A stretch of DNA of 64,000 nucleotides, taken from positions 6,076,001 to 6,140,000 of the forward strand of contig NZ_CP016793.1 in NCBI RefSeq assembly GCF_001701025.1. Direction: 5' to 3'. This document shows, one piece after another, positions 59,280-64,000 of this stretch (positions within the stretch are counted from its first letter, which is position 1; each line of letters opens with the position of its first letter). The DNA is from Lentzea guizhouensis. GTDB taxonomy: Bacteria > Actinomycetota > Actinomycetes > Mycobacteriales > Pseudonocardiaceae. The notes under the pieces were generated by a model. The model worked only from the letters and a program-made list of their open reading frames with translations, was not told the origin of the DNA and searched no databases. The position numbers were made by a program, and so were the translations under genes.

Positions 59280-60921
59280 CGGAAACCTCACTCCTCAACG
59301 CCCCCGGTGCGTGAGCCGGAACCGCCGGGCGGCGCGGGGCAACGGCGCGCAGCCGGGTGTAGGCGGCGTCCAGCGGCGGCCGGGGGTCCGGTTCGCCCTT
59401 GTTGGGCCACAACGACATCGCGCGCTCGGCCAGTGCGGTGATCGTCAGCGCCGGGTTGACGCCGAGGTTCGCCGGGATCGTGGAGCCGTCGACGACGTGC
59501 AGGCCGGGGTGGCCGTGGATGCGGTGGTACGGGTCGACGACGCCGGTGGCGGGGGAGTCGCCGATCACGCAGCCGCCGATCAGGTGGCCGGTCAGCGGGA
59601 CGTCCGCCAGGTCGTTCCAGGCACCGCGCGCGACTCCGCCGGCACGGGCCGCGAGCCGCCGTGCCACCAGATGGCCCGCCGGGATCCACGACGGGTTCGG
59701 CGCGCCCTCGCCTTGGCGCGTGGTCAGGCGGCCGCGCCTGGTCGACGTGGTGAGCGAGTTGTCCAGGCTCTGCATCACCAGCAACGCTATCGTCTCCTCC
59801 GACCACCGGCGCGGCGTGTGCAGCCTCAGTGCGGTGCGGTACTCGGAAAGGAGCTGGGCCAGACCGCGGCGGAACCGGCGGGGACCGCCGTCGACCAGCG
59901 TGGTCATCAACAGACCCAGCAGGTTGCTGCCCCGCCCGTAGCGGACGACCTCCACGTGCGTGTCGGGGTCCGGGTGGATCGACGACGTGATCGCCAGGCC
60001 GCGGGAGTTGTCGACGGAGCCACCGGGCACACGTACCGCCACGACCGCCTCGGAGTTGGTGCGGCACAACGCCCCGAGCCGCGGGGACAGCCGGGGGAGC
60101 CCGCCGAGGTCGCGGATGCGGTGCAGCAGCTTCTGCGTGCCGAGCGAGGCCGCGGCGAACACGACCTGGTCGCACGTGAACACCCGCTCGGCCCGGCCGC
60201 CGGTACGCCGGGTGCGCACCGCGTAACCGCCATCAGCACGTGGCGCCACGTCGGTCACCGTCGTCAACGGCCACACCTGGGCACCGGCCTGTTCGGCGAG
60301 GTGCAGGTAGTTCTTCGGCAGCGTGTTCTTCGCGTTGTGCCGGCAGCCCGTCATGCAGGCGCCACAGGCGGTGCAACCGTTGCGGCGCGGACCGGCACCA
60401 CCGAAGAACGGGTCCTCGCCATCGGGTCCGAAGTGGACACCGACGCGCGACGGCCGGTAGGTCGACGGCACACCCAGCTCCACGGCCACCTCGCGCAGCA
60501 ACCGGTCGGCCTCGGTGCGGCACGGGTTCTCCACCACGCCGAGCATCCGGCTCGCCTGGTCGTAGTGCGGGGCCAGCTCGGCCCGCCAGTCGGTGATGTG
60601 CACCCAGCGCGGGTCCTGGAAGAACGACTCGCCCGGCTCGTACAACGTGTTGGCGTACACGAGAGAACCACCGCCCACCCCGGCGCCGCTGAGCACCAGC
60701 ACGTCCCGCAACGGCGTGATCCGCTGGATGCCCGTGCACCCGAGCCCCGGCGCGAACAGGTAGTCGCGCAGCTGCCACGAGGTGCGCGGGAGCTCGTCGT
60801 CGGCGAACCGCCGCCCCGCCTCCAGCACCCCGACCCGGTAGCCCTTCTCGGTCAGCCGCAGGGCGGTCACCGCGCCACCGAACCCGGAACCGACCACCAG
60901 CACGTCGTAGTCCGCCGTCAT
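59269..60921 (-). CDS. GMC-family oxidoreductase (cholesterol-oxidase-like)
   Basis: 550 residues from ATG 60921. FAD motif VLVVGSGFGGAVTALRLTEK, LSGAGVGGGSLVYANTLYEP, NGCTACGACMTGCRHNAKNT (a Cys-rich loop found in this branch), FAAASLGTQKLLHRIRD, and the C-terminal GCVIGDSPATGVVDPYHRIH then GLHVVDGSTIPANLGVNPAL typical for GMC enzymes. It oxidises a sterol- or alcohol-like substrate, probably with FAD and an unidentified acceptor. Start overlaps the monooxygenase stop by 4 bp and its end overlaps the decarboxylase start, so the three form an operon. Confidence 0.92.
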   Translation of the reverse strand: MTADYDVLVVGSGFGGAVTALRLTEKGYRVGVLEAGRRFADDELPRTSWQLRDYLFAPGLGCTGIQRITPLRDVLVLSGAGVGGGSLVYANTLYEPGESFFQDPRWVHITDWRAELAPHYDQASRMLGVVENPCRTEADRLLREVAVELGVPSTYRPSRVGVHFGPDGEDPFFGGAGPRRNGCTACGACMTGCRHNAKNTLPKNYLHLAEQAGAQVWPLTTVTDVAPRADGGYAVRTRRTGGRAERVFTCDQVVFAAASLGTQKLLHRIRDLGGLPRLSPRLGALCRTNSEAVVAVRVPGGSVDNSRGLAITSSIHPDPDTHVEVVRYGRGSNLLGLLMTTLVDGGPRRFRRGLAQLLSEYRTALRLHTPRRWSEETIALLVMQSLDNSLTTSTRRGRLTTRQGEGAPNPSWIPAGHLVARRLAARAGGVARGAWNDLADVPLTGHLIGGCVIGDSPATGVVDPYHRIHGHPGLHVVDGSTIPANLGVNPALTITALAERAMSLWPNKGEPDPRPPLDAAYTRLRAVAPRRPAVPAHAPGALRSEVSDVR

Positions 60922-62210
60922 CGCGCTCCCTCCAGCAGGCCGTCGGCGAGCTCCCCGGTGCGGCGCAGGTACTCCCTGGTGCTGCCCGGCCAGTTCGTCG
61001 TGATGGAACCGTCGTCGGCGCGGTACCAGGACGAGCACCCGCTCCACACCCCGCCGGCGAGCCGGGCGCGCATCTCCGCGTCGAACTCCTCGGCCACCTC
61101 CGGCCGCACCTCCACCGGCGGCGCACCGGTCCGCGCGAGGTGCCGGACCGCGGCCACGACGTACCGGCACTGCGCCTCGATCATCGTCACGATCGAGCTG
61201 CCGCCCAGGTTCGTGTTCGGGCCGTAGACCAGGAAGAACCCGGGAAAACCGGGCACGGTCAGCCCGAGGTGCGCCCGCGGCCGCCCGCCCCACACCTGCG
61301 CGAGGTCACGGCCGTGCCTGCCGGTCACCCGCATCGGCAGCCGGAAGCCGGCGACGTCGAACCCGGTGCCCCAGATCAGCACGTCCGCGGCGTGCTCGCG
61401 GCCGTCGGCGGTGCGCAGGCCGTGTTCGGTCACCTCGGTGATCGACTCGGTCACCACGTCGACGTTCGGCGCGGCGAGCGCCGGGTACCAGTCGTTGCTG
61501 AACAGGACCCGTTTGCAGCCCACCGGCGTGCGTGGCCGCACCCGTTCCCGCAGCGCCCGGTCGCGCACCCGGACCAGCCGGTGCGCCGCCGCGAGGCCCG
61601 CGACCAGCCCGCGCGAGAACCGCCCGACGTGAGCAGCCACGTGAACGCCTCGCAGGCGAGCCACACCCGCGCCGCGCGGCCTCGCCCACGGGTGCGCCGG
61701 TCGCGCAACCGGGCGTCCGGCTTCGGCAGCACGTGCGGAGCCGACCGCTGGAACACGGTGAGGTGCCCGGCCGGCTGCACCCGCGGCACGAACTGCGCCG
61801 CGCTCGCCCCGGTGCCCACCACCGACCCGCTTGCCGCAGCTCCACGTCGTGCCGCAGCGCGCGCTGTGGAACACCGGCCCGCGAAGCGCTCCAGACCGGG
61901 CAGGCTGGGCACCGCCGGCCGGTTCAGCTGGCCCACCGCCGACACCAGCACGTCCGCGTGCACCACCCCGCCGCCGGCCAGCTCCACCCGCCACCGCTCG
62001 CCGTCGAACGCCGCCGACACGACCTCGGCGCCGAACCTGATCCGGTCGCGCACCGGGGCCGCGGTGCGCCGCAGGTAGGCGAGGATGTCGGGCTGGGCGG
62101 CGTAGCGGCGCGGCCACGAGTGGTTGGGGGAGAAGGAGTACGAGTACAGCGAGGACGGCACGTCGCACGCGGCGCCCGGATAGGTGTCCCGTTCGCACCA
62201 GGACAAGACC
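60918..62210 (-). pseudogene. Baeyer-Villiger-type flavin monooxygenase, N-terminus missing and frames broken
   Basis: The readable part starts at RDTYPGAACDVPSSLYSYSF, about 40 residues into a normal enzyme; the FAD GxGxxG motif is absent. Then ILAYLRRTAAPVRDRIRFGA, AVGQLNRPAVPSLPGLERFA, GPVFHSAR (part of the FxGxxxHxxxW fingerprint) and VVGTGASAAQFVPRVQPAGH lie in changing frames between 61850 and 61800; another change near 61630 leads to LFSNDWYPALAAPNVDVVTE and LIWGTGFDVAGFRLP, continuing to the end. As given it cannot be active. It would have oxidised ketones or sterol-like substrates with the GMC enzyme. Confidence 0.75.
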
Positions 62211-62218
62211 GGCCGCAC

Positions 62219-62229
62219 GATTGACAATC
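62219..62229. promoter_or_regulatory. GATTG-A-CAATC dyad before the AraC gene
   Basis: Perfect 5-bp arms around one base, 6 bp upstream of ATG 62236, between the truncated monooxygenase and the AraC gene. Too close to the start to be a usual activator site; possible autorepression. Confidence 0.3.
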
Positions 62230-62235
62230 GCGGCC

Positions 62236-63380
62236 ATGAGGACGTTGGCCGAACCGGCGACCCGGCACTGGGACTTCCCGCGCGGCATCGCGAGCGTCGC
62301 GCTGCTGCTGCGCTTCGGCGCCGAGCACGGTGTGCCGCGGCCGGTGCTGCTCGACGGCAGCGACATCACCGACGGGCAGCTGGCCGACCCGGCCGCGGAG
62401 ATCAACGCCAGGCAGGAGCTCGCGGTGGTGCGCAACCTGGCCGCACGCCTGCCGCACGCCGGGGTGGCGGCCGGCCGGCACTACCACGCCACCACGTTCG
62501 GCGTGCTCGGCCACGCGTTCCTCAGCGCCGCCACCCGGCGCGGTCACGCCAGCGCTCCTCGACCTGGCCACCTGCCGCACGCCGGGGTGGCGGCCGGCCG
62601 GCATACACGCCACCCGCGCGTGCCGGCCACGCGTTCCTCAGCGCCGCCACGATGCAGGACGCGGTCGACGTCGCACTGCGCTACCTCGACCTGAGCTTCA
62701 CCTTCACCGCACCGGCCGCGGTGCTGGACGGCGACCGGCTGGTCATCACACTCGAACCCGCCGCGCTGCCCGACGACGTGCGGCCGTTCCTCGTCGAACG
62801 CGACCTCGCCGCCATCCACACGGTGATCGGCGAGCTGGTCAACGGCCTGGTGCCGGTGCTGTCGGTCGACCTCACCCACCCCGCACCGGCCGACACCTCC
62901 GAGCACGAGCACGTCTTCGGTCTGCGGCCCCGGTTCGCCGCGGCACGCGACCAGTCCGTTGTGGACGCTTCGGTGCTGGCGCGCGCGTTGCCGCTGGCGA
63001 GCCCGGAGGCCACGGCGTTGTGCGAGCGGCAGTGCGAGGACCTGGCCGCGCGGCGCCGCCGCAAGCCGGGGACCGCGCAGGAGGTCCGCCGCCTGCTGGA
63101 GGGGTCCGCGCGGTTCGAGGAGACCATGCCCGTGGTGGCGCGCGCACTCGGGTTGAGCCCGCGCACGCTGCGCCGCCGGTTGACCGAGGCAGGCACCAGC
63201 TACCAGGCGATGCTCGACGAGGTCAGGGCCGAACGCGCGGTGGTGCTGCTCGGCACGATGTCGGTGGAGCAGGCGGCGGGGCAGCTCGGGTTCGCCGAGG
63301 CGGCGAGCTTCATCCACGCGTTCCGGCGCTGGTACGGCACGACCCCGAGCAGCTACGCGAGGTCAGTGCTCCGGCCGTGA
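62236..63380 (+). pseudogene. AraC-family regulator interrupted by a 116-nt insertion
   Basis: ATG 62236. The N-terminal 'arabinose-binding-like' domain begins WDFPRGIASVALLLRFGAEH and reaches VLGHAFLSAAT; after the insertion it resumes MQDAVDVALRYLDLSFTFTA in another frame and runs to the C-terminal AraC HTH (VARALGLSPRTLRRRLTEAG ... AAGQLGFAEAASFIHAFRRW). It is of the OruR/cholesterol-regulator type. Taking out 116 nt joins the two frames exactly and yields about 342 residues. It is divergent from the monooxygenase/GMC group and is probably its regulator. Confidence 0.75.
62449..62650 (+). repeat. Imperfect tandem duplication inside the AraC gene
   Basis: 32 bp at 62449-62480 recur exactly at 62572-62603 (offset 123), and 26 bp at 62509-62534 recur at 62625-62650 (offset 116). 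The stretch between the two blocks is 7 bp shorter and degenerate in the second copy. Net insertion of 116 nt breaks the reading frame. Confidence 0.85.
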
Positions 63381-63605
63381 CCAGTCGGTGCGGTGGTCGG
63401 TGTTGGCCTGGGCGACGTTGCCGGCCGGCCGCCCCTCCTCGTCGACGACCAGGCCCGTCTCGGCGGCCGGCATCCGGTACCAGCCGGAGCAGCCGTTGAC
63501 GCAGGGGTGGCTCATCTCGGTCATCGTCATGCCGTCCGGGCCGGGGACGGGTTGCATCCACGTCATCTCCCCGGTGCCGGAGCAGAGCTCGCAGGGGTGG
63601 TCCAC
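63363..63605 (-). CDS. Small zinc-ribbon-like protein
   Basis: GTG 63605 follows the upstream gene's stop by a few bases with GGGGCGG as SD. 80 residues. Two paired-cysteine motifs, CELCSGTGEM and PCVNGCSGWYR, resemble DnaJ-type zinc fingers (CxxCxGxG), suggesting a metal-binding knuckle. The C-terminal half is polar. Function unknown. It overlaps the AraC gene end by 18 bp (convergent). Confidence 0.65.
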   Translation of the reverse strand: MDHPCELCSGTGEMTWMQPVPGPDGMTMTEMSHPCVNGCSGWYRMPAAETGLVVDEEGRPAGNVAQANTDHRTDWSRPEH

Positions 63606-63608
63606 CGC

Positions 63609-64000
63609 TCACCGCCCCAGCAGGTGGCGCAGCGCCGGTTCGAGCGCGGGGTACCGGAACACGTGACCCGCCTTGGTCAGCGCGGCCGGGCGCACCAGCT
63701 GGCTCGCCTCGGCCAGCTCGCGGGCACCCTGCTCACCGAGCAGCAGCCGCGGCCCGAACGACGGCACCGGCAGCAGCGCCGGGCGGTGCAGCACCCGCGC
63801 CAGGACCTCGGTGTACTCGCTGTTGCGCACGGCTTGCGGCGCGACGGCGTTGACCGGCCCGGACAGCGAGCCGTCGTAGAGCGCGCGGTGGTAGACGTCG
63901 ACGAGGTCGTCGATGCCGATCCACGACTGCCACATCCGGCCGTCGCCGAGCTTGCCGCCCAGTCCGGTGGCGAACAGCGGGTGGAAGATCCGCAGCGTGC
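63609..64000 (-). CDS. TIGR01777-family epimerase (SDR-like), 5' end outside window
   Basis: The frame is open to the window edge. Visible C-terminal 130 residues: TLRIFHPLFATGLGGKLGDG, MWQSWIGIDDLVDVYHRALY, GPVNAVAPQAVRNSEYTEVL and RPALLPVPSFGPRLLLGEQG. This is the end of the atypical extended SDR family TIGR01777 (YfcH/SulA-like), including the DUF1731 tail (FRYPALEPALRHLLGR). It may act on nucleotide sugars or another small metabolite. Upstream of the zinc-ribbon gene and probably co-transcribed with it. Confidence 0.9.
   Translation of the reverse strand, partial: TLRIFHPLFATGLGGKLGDGRMWQSWIGIDDLVDVYHRALYDGSLSGPVNAVAPQAVRNSEYTEVLARVLHRPALLPVPSFGPRLLLGEQGARELAEASQLVRPAALTKAGHVFRYPALEPALRHLLGR

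Overview
The window is very high-GC DNA with strong G/C third-position bias, GTG starts, mycothiol-type arsenate reductases, an M. tuberculosis-like CmtR, DUF2637 and IS110 remnants, and rodlin-like small secreted proteins. All of this points to a mycelial actinomycete. My best guess is a Pseudonocardiales genus (Lentzea/Saccharothrix-like); the order-level call is inference, not proof.

Layout. 0-5.7 kb: a secreted metallophosphoesterase under a LacI-type palindrome, a truncated divergent TetR/SDR pair, an intact SDR, a Zn-alcohol dehydrogenase facing its TetR, and a CsbD stress protein. 5.9-9.4 kb: cell-wall genes (class A PBP with PASTA domain, secreted GH25 lysozyme). 9.4-17.6 kb: DivIVA-like coiled-coil protein, universal-stress-like protein, DUF3152 protease-like protein, two related GT4 glycosyltransferases, STAS protein, a tandem pair of tiny secreted proteins with repeated upstream dyads and a very strong terminator, and a 53-residue unknown peptide. 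17.6-25.3 kb: TerC, then a GntR(HutC) regulator and a tightly overlapping operon of bicluster ferredoxin, SsuABC/TauABC-type transporter and an AprA/fumarate-reductase-like flavoprotein fused to HEAT repeats; this looks like an uncharacterised uptake-plus-redox route, possibly for an organosulfur compound. 25-33.4 kb: assorted accessory genes (HD domain, membrane protein plus tethered PstS-like protein, VOC, YciI, nucleotide kinase, LysR/APH, AAA ATPase).

33.6-40.2 kb is a decayed mobile island. It is bracketed by two copies of a DUF2637 transfer/replication protein, carries two IS110 transposase tails and an ImmA/IrrE tail, and holds a CBASS-type anti-phage pair (SLATT two-TM effector + SMODS/AGS-C CD-NTase), a helical-repeat protein and a PD-(D/E)XK-like nuclease. 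40.2-48.3 kb is an arsenic-resistance island: ArsO-like flavoproteins, an ArsR-GNAT fusion, MFS exporter, two ArsC (one with a three-helix bundle), ArsR and ACR3, with clear inverted repeats in both divergent promoters. 48.5-50 kb adds a CmtR-controlled cation transporter.

50-64 kb: alpha/beta hydrolase/TetR, XRE/SRPBCC pair, a very large PAS-GAF-kinase-REC-PP2C-HATPase hybrid with a STAS partner, a secreted lipase-like hydrolase, and a lipid/ketone-type oxidation group (acetoacetate decarboxylase-like, GMC oxidoreductase, Baeyer-Villiger-like monooxygenase) divergent from an AraC regulator that contains a 116-nt insertion. 

An important caution: at least a dozen genes contain single-base frame changes, clustered in the most GC-rich stretches (10.4-14.2, 55.4-56.7, 58.8, 61.6-62.6 kb), and two divergent pairs lack 5' ends. 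Either this is an unpolished assembly or these loci are decaying. Entries typed as pseudogene here mean 'reading frame not intact as given'.
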